From positions 876,339 to 940,338 of the forward strand of contig NC_086354.1 of assembly GCF_036324505.1 (NCBI RefSeq): a stretch of DNA of 64,000 nt, in the 5' to 3' direction. Source of the DNA: Eleginops maclovinus. Lineage: Eukaryota > Chordata > Actinopteri > Perciformes > Eleginopidae. A program made the translations under genes and the position numbers. Shown piece after piece: positions 11,663 to 57,690 of this stretch; positions within the stretch are counted from its first letter, which is position 1, and each line of letters starts with the position of its first letter. The notes under the pieces are model-generated. The model did not search any database. It saw only the letters and a program-made list of their open reading frames with translations, and was not told the DNA's origin.

Positions 11663-12431
11663 ATCGTATGTATCCTTATTTCACAGGTGAACTTGTGAAA
11701 AAAAAGACCCCTACCACTGATAACTTTATATAATTTATAATTACATTGACTACTGAGACGCTATGGTTAGGTGTCGTTATCTTTGTTGTACTTCATTACG
11801 TGATCCTGCTGGGCCCGAGTGGCCAAGCAATAACTTTATTTGTTCTGTTAGGTTTTGCATCCTAGCAAAGGCGAGCACTGCTAAAACCTGCTCGCACAGC
11901 TGCACGTTCTGACCTGCAGCTTGGGACCTTGTCCCAGAGGTCTGTTTAGACACTAATGATCGCAGAATTTTTGTTAATCTTGTGTTCAGTACCTGTTCGG
12001 ACCCCACTGTTCCCCAGGGATCCTGCATTAAGATTAAGAACAACAAGGAGATTGAGTGTTTCCCTTATTCCAGTACAATGTTGTTTGTTAATGCTAACAC
12101 AATCCAGAGACTATACTGCTGCAAGCACAGTTTCTAGTTATTTCTCATATAATGTTCTAATTTCCTCCATACATGTTCCTTTTTATTTTTATTTATTTTT
12201 TACGCTCTCTGTCTTATTTTGTGCAGACACCCCACCTTCACCCCATTGTCCCCATCCAAACATAATGCAAATATTTTCCCCCATACACCCATCCACTTTC
12301 CCTTGTATGAATACACACTTGATATTGTATACCACGCTCCATTTCCAATTTCCTGCTCTCCATCTGCCTTCCCTCCTCGTTGCCCCAATCATAGCCAAAT
12401 TAAATACTCTTTCCAATTCAAAATTTGAGTC

Positions 12432-15400
12432 ATGGGGACACTTAAGGTTATAAGCTATAATGTGAAAGGCCTTCATAATCCTATAAACAGGAAGAAAATC
12501 ATTGGTCAACTAAAGAGAGCTAACTGCCAAATAGCGTTCCTGCAGGAGACCCATCTGTCGGAAATCGAACATGAAAAACTGAAAAAATCCTGGGCAGATA
12601 AAGTGTTCTATTCATCACATCAATCAGGTAAAAAGAGAGGAGTCTCAATTCTGATACATGGTCAGGTTAACTTTGCATTAACTGTGGTCCATAAGGACAC
12701 TGAGGGGAGATTCCTTCTGATAAATGGATTAATTGATGGAATACAAGTCACTCTTATGAACATATATGCTCCTAATGAGGATGAGCCAGGCTTTATTAGT
12801 ACAATCTTTTACACAATTCTGCAGCACAGCTCTGGTATTCTTTTGTTGGGAGGAGACTTCAACTGTGTTGTGTCACAACTTATGGATAGACAACCTTCCT
12901 CCAAAACTCCAACCTCTAGAATGAGTAAAATGCTTAAACATCTGTCGACAGAGTCAGGCCTAGTGGACGTTTGGAGAAGTAAGTTCCCCAAGGGCAGAGA
13001 TTTTACTTTTTACTCACACAGACATTCTTCTTATTGTAGAATATATCTCCTTTTTACACCCAAAGCAGAGTTACACAGGGTCGAGGAAATACAGATCTTA
13101 CCAATTACTATATCTGACCATGCACCTCTTGACAGCTTGAGCAACAACATAAAAAAACACCTACCTCCAATCTACTTAGCGCTCTTATACTAACATGTAG
13201 GGACCTGAATAGCCTGCTCTCCGAAAAGATTGAGGGCAATTTAAGGTTTAAAAAACAAAAATATTATGAAAATGGTAACAGGGCAAGCAGATTGTTAGCA
13301 TTAAGCCTTAAAAAGCAGCAATCTTCTAATATAGTACAGAAAATAAAGTCTGACAATGCAATACTTACAAAATCTGATAACATTTCTGATTCCTTTGCAA
13401 AATTTGATCAGTCTCTATATAACAACACCGATACCTGCACAGATGATGAATAATTGGCAAAATTTCTAAATGACATCAAATTAAAAGAGCTCTCTGAACC
13501 CATGGCGAAAGAGCTAGACGAAGCAATTAGGGAACAAGAAAATACAAGATGTAATCTCTACACTGAAAAACAACAAAAGTCCTGGACCGGACGGGTATAT
13601 CAATGAGTTTTATAAAAAGTTTAAAGAGACATTATCACCTTTACTTCGAAAAGCCTACCAACATGCGTTACAATCCGGAACCCTGGCTCCCTCTTGGAGG
13701 GATGCGACAATTGTCGTAATACCCAAGGAAGGCAAAGACCCTGCCACGTGCCAATCATATAGGCCCATATCACTGTTAAGTACAGACCTAACCATACTAA
13801 CAGCCATTCTAGCAAGGCGCATCAATAGAATTATCACAGAAATGATCCACCCTGATCCGACCGGGTTTATAAAGGGAAGATACTATGGGGATAATATCAG
13901 AAGATTACTAAATCTAATGACTCCTCCAAAACTCAGGGAAGAAGAAACAGTGATACTGTCTCTTGATGCACAGAAGGCATTTGACCGCGTATCCTGGCCA
14001 TATTTATTTCAAACTCTGAAACAATTCCAATTCAGCCCCAATTTCATTAAGTGGATACAAACATTGTACTCTAACCCACAAGCTACTGTTAAAGTAAATG
14101 GGTCAGTATCTGACCGATTTGCATTAGAACATGGATGCAGACAGGGCTGCTCTCTACGCCCCTGCTATTCGATATCAGTATTGAACCATTGGCACAGTTA
14201 ATCAGAGACGACAATGACATAAAGGGACTAACAACAATTGATGAAGAACATAAGTTGTCATTATACGCAGATGATGCGCTGTTATAGCTAACAGATCCGG
14301 CAACAACAATTCCACACTTAAAAGACCTAATTCTAACATATGGATATTTCTCAGGCTATAAAGTAAATGTAGATAAAACAATGGCAATGGACTTGGGGGG
14401 AAGAATTCCACAAACTGTAAAACTCCAGAGTGGGTTTAAATGGCCTAAAGATGGCATTAAATACCTAGGTATACAAATTCCCCCTTTGTTAAAAAGTATA
14501 TATGATGTAAATTACAAAAGCATAATCCAGAACATCAGTAAGGATTTAGATCAGTGGACAATACTTCTCTTGTCTCTGCTGGGCCGTATCGAGACTGCAC
14601 GTATGAATGTGTTGCCAAGGCTTCTCTATCCATTTCAAATGTTACCTGTGGACATCCCTAAATCTACATTTGACAAGTTAGACAAGTTCATTTCAAGATT
14701 TATATGGCAGAAAAAGCGACCAAGAATTAGACTTAAAACATTACAATTATCCAAGTTACATGGAGGGCTCAAACTTCCGAATCTAAGATATTATTTTTGG
14801 GCTGCACAGCTAAAACCTTTAACAACATGGATCCAGGATCTTACATGCACACAATGGCTTAATATTGAAAAAACTTTGTGTGTGAGACCCTTGGAGACAT
14901 TACCTTTCCTAGACACCCCCTTAAGATAAATTCCAATGGGTGAATGGACTAGAGTCCCACTTAACATTTGGAGGGAAATAAAATCATCATTTGGACTACC
15001 TAGAGCAATCTCAGCACTTTCCAATATCGGGTTTATAAAGGATTTTGTACCCTCCCGTATAGATGCAGGATTTAGACAATGGTCAGCAAAGGGACTCACT
15101 AATCTATACCAACTCCATAAGGACGGTTACCTAAAATCATTTGATCAGTTAAAAGAGGAATTCAAACTTCCCGCCACCAACTTTTTTAGATATTTACAAT
15201 TGAGGAACTTTCTGACAAAACCTAAAGAATGGAATAAAGTCTTGGTCTCCTCTCCAATTGAAGAGTTTTTGATAAAATTACAAACAGGAAATGGAGATAA
15301 GAGCCACATCTTAACCAAATATTTTTAGGCATGACTATGAATAGTACACTACAGATAAAAGGGAAATGGGAAACTGAAATGAATACAGACATACCACAGG

Positions 15401-15930
15401 ATGTGTGGGAAGAAATATGTACTGAAGCACATCTAGTTACCAACTCTAGTTCATGGAGGGAATTTAAATGGAAGGTAATTACAAGATGTTTCCGGACTCC
15501 AGAATTAGTAGCTCAAATGGGCCCAACAACTTCAAATAAATGTTGGCCGAATTGTGGTGTGCAAATAGGTAACCATACCCATATCTTTTGGACATGCCCT
15601 AAACTAAGAACGTTCTGGGATGATGTGTTTGAGGCCCTTAATGAAGTGTTTCATCAAAAATTCATAAAGGATCCAAAGGTTGCATTATTAGGAGTTATAC
15701 CTGGAGGCATCGATGGAAGAGCGAGGAAATATCTTTTCCAAATACTGCTAACATCAGCAATTAAATGTATCACAATTAAGTGGCTAAAACCTGACCCCCC
15801 AACATACAATCTATGGACTGAGAAGGAGCGGGAAATCTATCAGATGGATCAAATAACATATTCTTTGAGACTTCAAACAGATATATTTATTAGAAGATGG
15901 AACCCTGCCGTTACTACACTAATACAGTGA
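12432..15930 (+). pseudogene. L1 ORF2 (endonuclease-reverse transcriptase) remnant
   Basis: The first 250 codons form an APE-type endonuclease: VISYNVKGLHNP, FLQETHL, VTLMNIYAPN, LLLGGDFNCV and ISDHAPL in order. The reverse transcriptase follows from about 13560, with NNKSPGPDG, a finger region, LSLDAQKAFDRV, RQGCSL and the catalytic YADD at 14264-14275. A TAG at 14285-14287 lies three codons after YADD. There is a frame change near 14155 and stops near 13450 and 13195. The C-terminal part ends with a Cys/His-bearing stretch (CWPNCG, HIFWTCPKL) and a stop at 15930. Confidence 0.85.
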
Positions 15931-16100
15931 ATTGATCCAAATTTCCCCACACCTTCTGAATCATAACAGTATCTACGCCCTCCCAACCCACAATGTCTGT
16001 AGCGGCATAGGTGTTGGCAAATGAGTACACATATTAACACACAAGTCCTCTGTCTACCCCCTTCTGCACGTTTTATTTTTGTTTCTTTATTTCCTTATTA

Positions 16101-16195
<95 letters not shown>

Positions 16196-16258
16196 CGTAT
16201 ATATATATGTATATATATGTATATATATATACGTATATATATATACGTATATGTATAT
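16101..16258. repeat. (TA)n microsatellite
   Basis: A TA dinucleotide tract with a few CG and TG interruptions in the 3' untranslated part of the L1. Confidence 0.95.
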
Positions 16259-16479
16259 TTTTTTCATTTATTTAATTTTATTTCTTAATATATTTATTTT
16301 TAATTTATTTACTCTTCTTCTCTTCAATTCCTTTAATCTTTCTCTACTTGTATAAAATATGTTGATACAGTTGATAAAAAAATGGAAAAACAATATGCAA
16401 AAGTGTAAATATGTTTGTATAAGCTGCTGGAACTGAAATAAAAACGAAGTAAAAAAAATAAAAATAAAAATTACTTATT

Positions 16480-17220
16480 CTCCGTAATGTCCCATTTTAG
16501 AATCATGTATATTAAATGAATGGATTATGATGATTGATGCTAAATTATTTATATTATATACTGCTGCTGGATATCTTTACCTATAAGTATACATCATAGT
16601 TTATGTATTAGTTGATTTATATTTTGTACTAGCTTATAATTGGAATGTGCAAGTAAATAGTAACTTACTTTGTTAAATAAATGTAGTGGAGTAAAAAGTA
16701 GAATTTATATAGCATGGGTTGAAAATAAGTACTCCGAAATCGTACTTAAGTACATTACTTGAGTAAATGACACATTGGGCAAATGTCAGTATGGTTTTTT
16801 CACATCAAAAAAATAAAATGTGTTTTTATTCATCACTTTAATTTGTAATACAACTTATAAGAATACATATTCATCCATCTTCTCAATTGTCTTTAGAACC
16901 TCATTGTAATATTATATAGTCATTCTTTTTATGAAACATTAATTCAGGACTCCAATGTCCTCATCATTAATGAATCAATTATATTTTTTAGGTAAACAAA
17001 GTTGTTATTTTGGAAAATGAGCATGTCCATCAGTAAAAGGTTCAGCAGTGTATCCTCAGCATACCCTTGTGCTGATGATTTACAAAGTGAAGTAATGATA
17101 ATGCAACATTAGCTCTTTAGTTCTCATTCCAAACGTGATTTTCAGTCATTATCTGTGGCGTAATGTAGCCGGATTAGTCATTGATATAGCAAGCCCCTCC
17201 CCTTTATGGTAGTCTCTTCA
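16480..17220. other. Intergenic with MITE-like debris, 3' flank of cryz
   Basis: Short matches to the common fish motif AAGTACATTACTTGAGTAAA near 16740-16770 suggest an eroded hAT MITE. No gene seen. It contains the cryz 3' untranslated region. Confidence 0.5.
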
Positions 17221-27569
<10,349 letters not shown>

Positions 27570-29045
27570 ACTGCACACACTGACGGGTATAAAAACTCTA
27601 AATACAGTCGTCCCACCCACACCTCGGAGCTCACAGTAATGTTTCTGCTTGTTTAGAATGTCTTACCTTCTGAAGTTTACACAGTGGTTACAAACGCACC
27701 AGCCCCACCTGCTGGACCGGAGTGTAATGCAGACACATTGAATATACGTAATACCGCTCTAAAGTGATTCCGAAAAAATGATTTATTAAATCAGTAAAGC
27801 TGTACCTAATCAGTGGTGTGAAATAAATAAAGATTTAAAGTATTAAGTATTTTTGCTACTTCAACTCCACAACAATTCAGAGGTGGCTTTTGGGCTTTTA
27901 CTCCACTACATTTATTCAAAACTTTTATTTACTTTACAGCTTTAGATTAATAATATAATGAACACTTAACCTTAGAACCACCCGGATAAAATGTCAACAG
28001 CTACCCTGCAATATACAAAGTCGTTAACGTTTTGCTCATTGTAGGTAAACCATTACCAAAATACATTTAAACCAAAATATTTGAATCATAGCACAGAAAA
28101 GTGCATTATGTACTTGTGTTTCAACAGCTAAGTTACAAAAGGAGCACATATTCAAGTCTAAACTGAATTAGTGTTGTAAGACAGGATGCTTAAAGACACG
28201 ACACTGAAGTTAGCATCCTATTCAGAGCTTCCGATTCAGTTAAAGGGGAAAGTTAAGGGATATTTAAAAAAGCGGCAAAATCTCCCTTTTTTGCATTTTC
28301 ACAAATAGAATAAAGCTTTCACTAATCAAAAACTGGGTTATGAAGAATGTTTAGACTCTCTGGAGTCTACGTATAGTGGTTTAGATCAGGACCTGGTCTA
28401 ATGTGGGCTAGATGCAAAAAAAGCAGTGAAATCTCCCTTTTTTGTATTTTCACCAATAGAATAAAGCTTTCACAAATCCAAAACTGTGTTATAAAGAATG
28501 TTTAGACTCTCTGGGATTATCTAGTCCAAATAAATCGGCTATGCAGCGATTTAAGAGGTTCAAAGTACGGAGAATTAGTCGCTCAGCGCTGTAAATGAAA
28601 TATCCCTTAACTTTCCCCTTAATTACCGAATAGGAAGCTCTGAATAGGATGCTAACTTCAGCGTCGTTTTAAACACAAGATTACGTGCGCTTAAAAAAAA
28701 ATTACCGATCGACTGCTTTGGTCTTCATGGCGTCACTTCCGTTTACGCTTCCGTGACTCCTACACATATGGATTAGCATAGAGCTAATGTGAAATGCTGG
28801 AGAAAAGCCCATCCACTTTCTCAGAGAGTAGTGGGACATGCGGAAGTATGAGCGGACACGGTGACAGCCTGACCCGGTCAGTTGAGTTTATGTGTTAGGG
28901 TTGTTATGGTACATCAAGGAACTCTTTATCACTGTGTTCTCTCAGAGGGAGCCAAAGTGTGTTCCATTCAGAGACGGCGACAGACCGCTGAGGGACTGAC
29001 GGTGGTTTCTCAGCCTGCAGCCTCTCAGTGTGACCGTGGAGCACC
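27570..29045. promoter_or_regulatory. Shared divergent 5' region of cryz and dars2
   Basis: The start codons of cryz (27569, minus) and dars2 (29046, plus) face away from each other with 1476 bp between them. This interval must contain both promoters and 5' untranslated regions. I see no clear TATA box for either. It also holds an eroded MITE (about 27820-28040) and a TTAA-flanked MITE (28194-28668). The last 370 bp before dars2 are relatively G/C-rich and are the likelier core promoter of that gene. Confidence 0.5.
28194..28668. mobile_element. TTAA-flanked MITE, 475 bp
   Basis: TTAA flanks both ends (28190-28193 and 28669-28672). Long terminal inverted repeats share GAAGTTAGCATCCTATTCAG and AAGTTAAGGGATATTT. 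Two direct copies of about 93 bp, each with ATAGAATAAAGCTTTCAC and GAATGTTTAGACTCTCTGG, lie inside at about 28270-28363 and 28420-28513. TTAA duplication points to the piggyBac or Kolobok superfamilies. No coding capacity. Confidence 0.8.
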
Positions 29046-51589
<22,544 letters not shown>

Positions 51590-51849
51590 GGAGGTACAGA
51601 AGGAAGAGATTAAGAGACATCAGAAGAGGGGGTGATGCCCTGCTAGATCTTTGTAACCTACAAAACAGAGGAAAGAGGGTGAGGACAAGGAGAAAGAGAT
51701 CAGCAGGCAGTGTTGGGACTGAAGCCTGTAAAGAACTCTGCATTCTGGCCGGCAGACATGAGGAGGAACAGAGAAAATGCTAACTGTTATTTTGAAAGAG
51801 AAAAAAGGAATTGGAGTATCCACAGGATAAATGATGAAACATAACGGAG

Positions 51850-51855
51850 AATAAA
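51850..51855 (+). terminator. Candidate polyadenylation signal of dars2
   Basis: AATAAA 261 bp after the dars2 stop codon, the first such hexamer downstream. Confidence 0.5.
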
Positions 51856-52569
51856 ACGTATTGCCAAGTCTCTCTGACTACAACAATTTATTTAAAAAGT
51901 CCATAAATCGATGAACTGAAAATAAAATTGTCAATTTTTTATAACTCATAATAAAGTGAACGTTATGGTTCTGGAATGACAAACAAGACATTTAGAGATA
52001 TCAACTCAACTTTTAAGAAATGGAATGGACATTTTTCCCTAGGTTTTGATATTTTATAGACAAAATGATCAATCACGTGTCATGATAACTAACAGTTTGG
52101 GTTGCTCGTCTGATCTGAAGATGAGCGCACTAATCCACTTAACACTTATAAACATTTGTGATGATGTTGTTTTCCTCCTTTTTATCTACTGACTCCAAAG
52201 AGTTCCTTGCCTTGTGGTTCCACCACTGTAAGAATAAAATGTAATAATCCAAAGTCTTCAGTCCATGTAAAACACATTCTACTTTTGAGCTCTAGCTAAT
52301 ATGAAACTTCAACAGTCCACATTTGCCAAATCAAGTGGATACCTCTCAGTTACAGACTTTTATCACACATATCTCTTCTTGGGTTGTCAGATGGTGTTTC
52401 CTGGCTGAATGATGTGGAGGAGGTAAAAGAAAGAGGGAGTAGTAATGACTGGATGTTGTTCATTGGATTGGATATACAGACTGTTGCCTCATAACCTCTT
52501 AGTACCTTGGGCTGGTCTTAATATTGAAGTTAACAATATGCATTTCTACATGAAACAAGGATTTATGAT

Positions 52570-53215
52570 TTTATAAGGGATGTGTTACGCAGAGGTCTTG
52601 GGGACCTCTTGGGGTCTTGGGGCTCCCGCAGCATAAAAGTTGCGCACTCTTCCCACTCCCAAAAATAATTCAGTGACAAGGAGAAAATGCTGTTGTCAAT
52701 TTTAATTGATTGTTTTTTAGTAGGTGAGACCAGCCCGACACAACAAACAAAAGTCACAATATAGCTCTAGTCTTGCCTCACAAAAAAGTAAAATAAAATA
52801 CAGGCTTCTTACCTAGTCTTAACGAAAAACAGGAGAAACGGGATTTGAACAAAAAAGGGCTTCTACCTCCTACACAAATCAAAGCGTGTCTCCCAAAGAC
52901 AGAATAACTTCGCTTAGCTTTTTTTTTGCAAACAACAGAAGGTACAACAGGGGTCTGAACGGTAGTTTTTAGCACACAGAAAACACACGACTACTGCACA
53001 GAGACACGGCTATGCTGTCTTGTTGAGAGTAGGAGAGTGCGACGAGAGGGGGAGAGGGACTGCCTTGCTGCAGCTTAAACGCTCCCGCCTCCTCAGGTGG
53101 ACCAATCGTGCGCCGCACACAGCCAATCAATTGACGGGCACCACCAACAGACACAGAAGAGGAGAGAAAACAAGCAGAACTCCCAAACAGACAACATAAT
53201 GACCCAGGGTCATTC
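52570..53215 (-). repeat. Candidate LTR or promoter-like repeat, minus strand
   Basis: Minus-strand reading shows a CCAAT box, a TTTAAG core, then a transcribed-looking region with a donor-like CTAG/GTAAGAAG and later ATTAAA. It looks like an LTR or a retroposon 5' end, but no flanking duplication or coding region was found. The flanks 51860-52570 and 53215-53450 show no gene. Confidence 0.3.
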
Positions 53216-53833
53216 CCCCATCTGGAATTGCTTAAAGAAAGCAGCTCCTCGGTTGCTTTTCCAGGAAGGATGAGATCAAGTGGAAGATCATGAAGTTTCC
53301 ACACAGGTGGAACCAGATCAGGAGGATTAGAGCCACGTCATAGAGCCACACACAGATTGTTAGTTTAGTGGTTGACTTATCCTGTTTACCTTGCAGTCAT
53401 AACATCAAGAAGAGAATATGCTTTTGGTGGAGTTCGGTGTTTTCTTTTTATATTATCAATAGCTAAGATTTTCATTGCCAAAACTACACTGTAGCTACTG
53501 TCAGTGGCGGTTCTTCCATTAGGCAAACCTCGGCAATTGCCTAGGGCCTCAACCAAATAGGGGCCCCCAAATCTGACCATCCCAGTCACAGTAAAGACAC
53601 AAAAAACGAATGTTAATTTGTTACTTAAGTGAAGTAAAAAAACAAAACACATTTCTAATAAAAAAACAAGAAATATCAGCATAATACCGAATTAATGTCT
53701 AAATAATAATTGTCCAAGCACACATACCCCCCATTACTGTGCATTGACTAGTCCATAATATGATGACGTAGCAATAATGACGTGCCTTCAAACCAAAGCA
53801 GCGGGAAGTAAACTGTATGCGACTCGGTAAAAA

Positions 53834-56370
53834 TGAAGCGGAGCTACGAAAGTGGTTATTCTAAAAGAAAGAGAGCAAAAGAATTGCAGATACACTGCCA
53901 AAATTAACGTCCTTTGGCTTTTTTACATCTCCTGCTGCTACAGCATCCGCTGTAGTAGCTCCTGAACTTGCTAGTTCTACATGCTCAACAGGTATTGATG
54001 AGGAACATGTTGAAGTGGAAGGAGAGGTGGCTATGGGTGCCGAAGGAGAAGAGGTGGCTATAGAAGCCGAAGCAGAGGAACAGGTGACTCTGGATGATGA
54101 AGACGAAGGTGATTTAGTGGTGAGTAGTGCTAGGCCATTTACCACCAGCAGTGGAGATAATTTAATAATAGGCGACGACCCTGCACATTGGCCAGAAAAG
54201 TTAACAGACAGAGAGCGTTGTTCAATAGTACAGAAAGGACCAGTGCAGATACGAGGAGATTTCCCCTAGAACACTCAGGGCAGACGATTCACAAACACGT
54301 ACTACAACATGAACATGAAGAATGGCGAAAAAATCCAGAGGTCCTGGCTCGTGTACAGCATGATGAAAGACCGCGCTGTTTGCTTCTGTTGTCGGCTGTT
54401 TGGCAATTGCAACAAGCAGCGGTTCAGCTCCGATGGCACAAACGATTGGAAAAATTTAGCAGCCTTCTTAAAAGATCACGCGAGGTCTGCCGATCATCTT
54501 GATAATATGGCTGCTTGGCGAACACTTCATCAACGGCTTCAAACAGGTAAAGCCATAGATAATGTGAACCAAGAGCTGTTTGTAAATGAAGTTAACAAAT
54601 GGAGAGAGATTCTGAAACGACTGATTGCCATTATTACACATCTGGCCGAGCGCAACTTAGCTTTTCGAGGCCATTCAGAGAAGCTGTATGAGCACGGCAA
54701 TGGCAATTTCTTAGGCCAAGTTCAACTGATGGCTCAGTTTGACCCTGTACTGAGGGGCCACGTGAAGAGGGTAGCTGAGAAAGCAGTCTCTGAGAGTTAC
54801 TTCAGTAAAGTGATTCAAAATGAATTGATTTGCTTGATCGGAAGCTGCGTGACGAAAACAATAGTGGAGAGGGTGAAGAAATCCAAATACTTCAGTGTCA
54901 TCATGGACTGCACCCCAGATGTCAGCCATGATGAGCAGCTGTCCGTGGTGCTGAGGATTGTGGACTGTAAGCCTGGCGAAGGAGTGTCTATTCATGAGCA
55001 CTTTGTTGGCTTTCTCGTGGCAGAGGACACAACTGGGAAAGGCCTACTCAAATTGTTTTTGGGACACCTGCAGACACTAAATTTGGATCTTGCTGATTGT
55101 CGTGGGCAATCCTACGACAACGGCAGTAACATGCAGGGGAAGAAACAGGGGGTCCAGAGCAGAATCCTGGAGCTTAACAACAAAGCACTCTGTGTCCCAT
55201 GTGCCAGCCACACATTGAATCTGGTGGTTGGTGATGCTGCCAAGTCTTCTGTGACAGCTTTAAGTTTTTTTGGACTGTTACAGCGACTGTATGCTATTTT
55301 CAGTGCTTCAGTTCACCGCTGGACAATCCTTCAAAAACACGTGACGGATTTTACCATTAAATCACTCAGTGCAACAAGATGGGAGTAGGGTGGAGTCCGT
55401 GAAAGCTGTCCGATACCAGCTGCCTGAAATTTTGGATGCCCTAACCGCTCTGAGGGAGTATGCTGAGGGGAAGCAGGACTCTGAATGTGCCTCCAATGCC
55501 AACAGCATTCACAAAGAGATGAAGAAATGGCCTTTTCTGGTGAGTACAGTTGTATGGTACAATGTCCTATTTCACATAAACAAAGTCAGCAAGCTATTGC
55601 AGAGCCCCAAGGTGTCAGTGGAGGTCATGAGGAGAGAGGTCCTTGCAGTGATAGGATTTCTGAAAGATTATCGAGAGGATGGATTCAACTCTGCTAAAAT
55701 AGATGCCAGGGAGATAGCAGAGAAGATTGATTTGGAGATGGCCTGGCCAGAGATGCGCCAGAGAAAGAAGAAAAGGCAGTTTGAGTATGAGGGGAGAGAG
55801 GAGACAGTGTGTACTGCAGAAGAGCATTTCAGAAGAGAGTTTTTCCTGCATATGGTGGACACAACCCTGGTCACAGTCAGGGAGAGATTTTCACACATGG
55901 AGGGTGTTTTTGAGCTATACGGCTTTCTCTACTCCACTGACCAGATGCAAAATGTCATGCAGGGAAAGGAATTAGATGAATGTTGCCACAGGCTCGAGAA
56001 GAAAACGAATGATGTTGATGCAGAGGACCTAAAGCAGGAAATAATTAATGCAGTCAGAGCATTCCCCCCACACGTCTCTTCACCTTTCCAGATGCTGGAT
56101 TATGTGTACAGGGAAAACATCCTTGACATTTACCCAAATTTGAGTATAGCTCTGAGACTGCTGCTCAGTCTCCCTGTGACTGTGGCATCAGGGGAAAGAA
56201 GTTTCTCATCACTAAAACGACTCAAGACTTACCTGAGGTCCACCATGTCTCAAGACCGCCTGTCTGCCCTGGCTGTTATCTCTATTGAACATGAAATCAC
56301 AAAAACACTGGACATGGACTCAGTGATCACAAGATTTGCAGAAGCCAAAGCTCGCAGGGTCAGACTGTAG
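53834..56370 (+). pseudogene. hAT transposase (ZMYM1-like), nearly intact
   Basis: Begins MKRSYESGYSKRKRAKEL. It has an acidic N-terminal linker, then a TTF-type zinc finger region (CFCCRLFGNC, NDWKNLAAFLKDHARSADH), the RNase H-like core (YFSVIMDCTPDVSH; CRGQSYDNGSNMQGK; CVPCASHTLNLVVGDA; SLSATRWE), an insertion domain, and the C-terminal hATC dimerisation region (LRLLLSLPVTVASGERSFSS, then DRLSALAVISIEHEI). Only three lesions are visible: a frame change near 53880, an in-frame TAG at 54267-54269, and a two-base loss in GAGAGT near 55386. It ends at 56370. Such proteins are related to vertebrate ZMYM and ZNF862-type domesticated genes, but the flanking terminal repeats show this is a transposon. 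Confidence 0.93.
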
Positions 56371-57059
56371 AATGTATACAAGGCCTCTCAGCTATACACA
56401 GCTGATGTCAGATGATTCAACCTGAAATGAGAGAGGATGAGACTGTTGAAAAGAAAGTTCAGAAAGTTCAAAAAGTTAAAAGATCAAAAACAAGAGAAAC
56501 TTGGCAAGGACAAGAACACGAAGAAGAGACTAAGACAGGCACAAAGGAGAGAATGAGACCTGATAAAGGGCAGGAAAAGCACATGAAGAAGAGATGAGTG
56601 AGACAGGCGCAAAGGAGAACAGGCAAAACAGGGACACAGATGAAGAGTAACAGGGATACAGACAGAGAAAAGGAAGAGAGGGACAAAGAGAATGTAATGA
56701 TTAAAAAACATTTATTTATATATATTCACAATTATTTATAATGCTCCATGATTGACCTGGTGTTGATTTTTGTCGTAGTGAGAAGACAACAGGGGAAAAG
56801 ACAGATGAACAACATCACCTTCTATCAGTGAGCCCTGGCTGAACAAGGTATTTGATTTGACAAAGTACATTCCTGTTGTATAAGGATCCTTGCCAAATGA
56901 AACACAGTGTAGTGAGTGTTTTTGTTCTAATGCTGTGTTTGTCTGTTTTTCAGGTTGGGTTCCATACAGCTGCTCACCACTTTTCTATGATATGAAGACT
57001 TTTGAGAAGACGACAACAGTAGGACTTTACAAATGCTTTCTGTCTCGCTCACACACTCC

Positions 57060-57062
<3 letters not shown>

Positions 57063-57140
<78 letters not shown>

Positions 57141-57171
57141 TCACTCACTCACATTCTCTCTCTCTCTCTCA

Positions 57172-57236
<65 letters not shown>
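57063..57236. repeat. (CA)n-(CT)n-(CA)n compound microsatellite
   Basis: Two CA tracts (57063-57139 and 57183-57236) separated by CT and CTCA repeats. His/Thr and Leu/Ser frames here are not coding. Confidence 0.97.
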
Positions 57237-57238
<2 letters not shown>

Positions 57239-57690
57239 TTTTGCCACTCACTCACTCACTCACATGAAATGGTGAAGGCAACATGGAAAATGGACATTTG
57301 AAGATGACTTAACTACCTGCAAACCTAAACTCTCTCTCTCTCTCCCATTGTTTTTCACTCACTCACCCACCCATTCACTCACACACTCAACCACTGCTTT
57401 GCCTGTCTCTCGGGAATAATAAACATATAATTTTGGCAAATGCTGGAGCAATCTGAAACTGATTTTACTGTGGAGAGTTAAGACCATTGTTAGTGACAGT
57501 GCACTATTGGTTTATTGCGATTCTTTAATCTCAATTTAAAGCAAGGGTATTGGAATGGTTATTTGGTTGATGTGTGTTTCAAGAATGAGGGCCCCATGTC
57601 TATATTTTGCCTAGGGCCCCAAAATGGCTAGATCCGCCCCTGGCTACTGTGCATATGATCATAAAACCATTGAATCTTGAATTGAATCTC

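Larger units (their letters stand above)
11394..16470 (+). mobile_element. Decayed L1-type LINE
   Basis: The element runs from a partial ORF1 through a broken ORF2 to a 3' untranslated region with a TA microsatellite, ending in ACTGAAATAAAAACGAAG and an A-rich tail near 16470. ORF1 and ORF2 are in the order expected of L1. The 5' end seems truncated against the MITE fragment at 11393. Numerous stops and shifts show it is inactive. Confidence 0.85.
53502..57642 (+). mobile_element. hAT transposon, 4141 bp, perfect 8-bp TSD
   Basis: Flanked by GCTACTGT at 53494-53501 and 57643-57650. Ends are CAGTGGCGGTTCTTCCATT and, inverted, CAGGGGCGGATCTAGCCATT; both subterminal regions carry GCCTAGGGCC. 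It sits inside a LINE 3' tail (AACTACACTGTA at left, GCATATGATCATAAAACC at right) and carries one near-complete transposase gene on the plus strand plus CA and CT microsatellites near its 3' end. Confidence 0.95.

Noticed and set aside
12189..12509. Minus-strand frame of 106 codons
   Set aside because: It overlaps the L1 intergenic spacer and ORF2 start and has no domain; taken as a shadow.
53861..54145. Minus-strand Ser/Thr-rich frame
   Set aside because: It is the shadow of the acidic linker of the hAT transposase.
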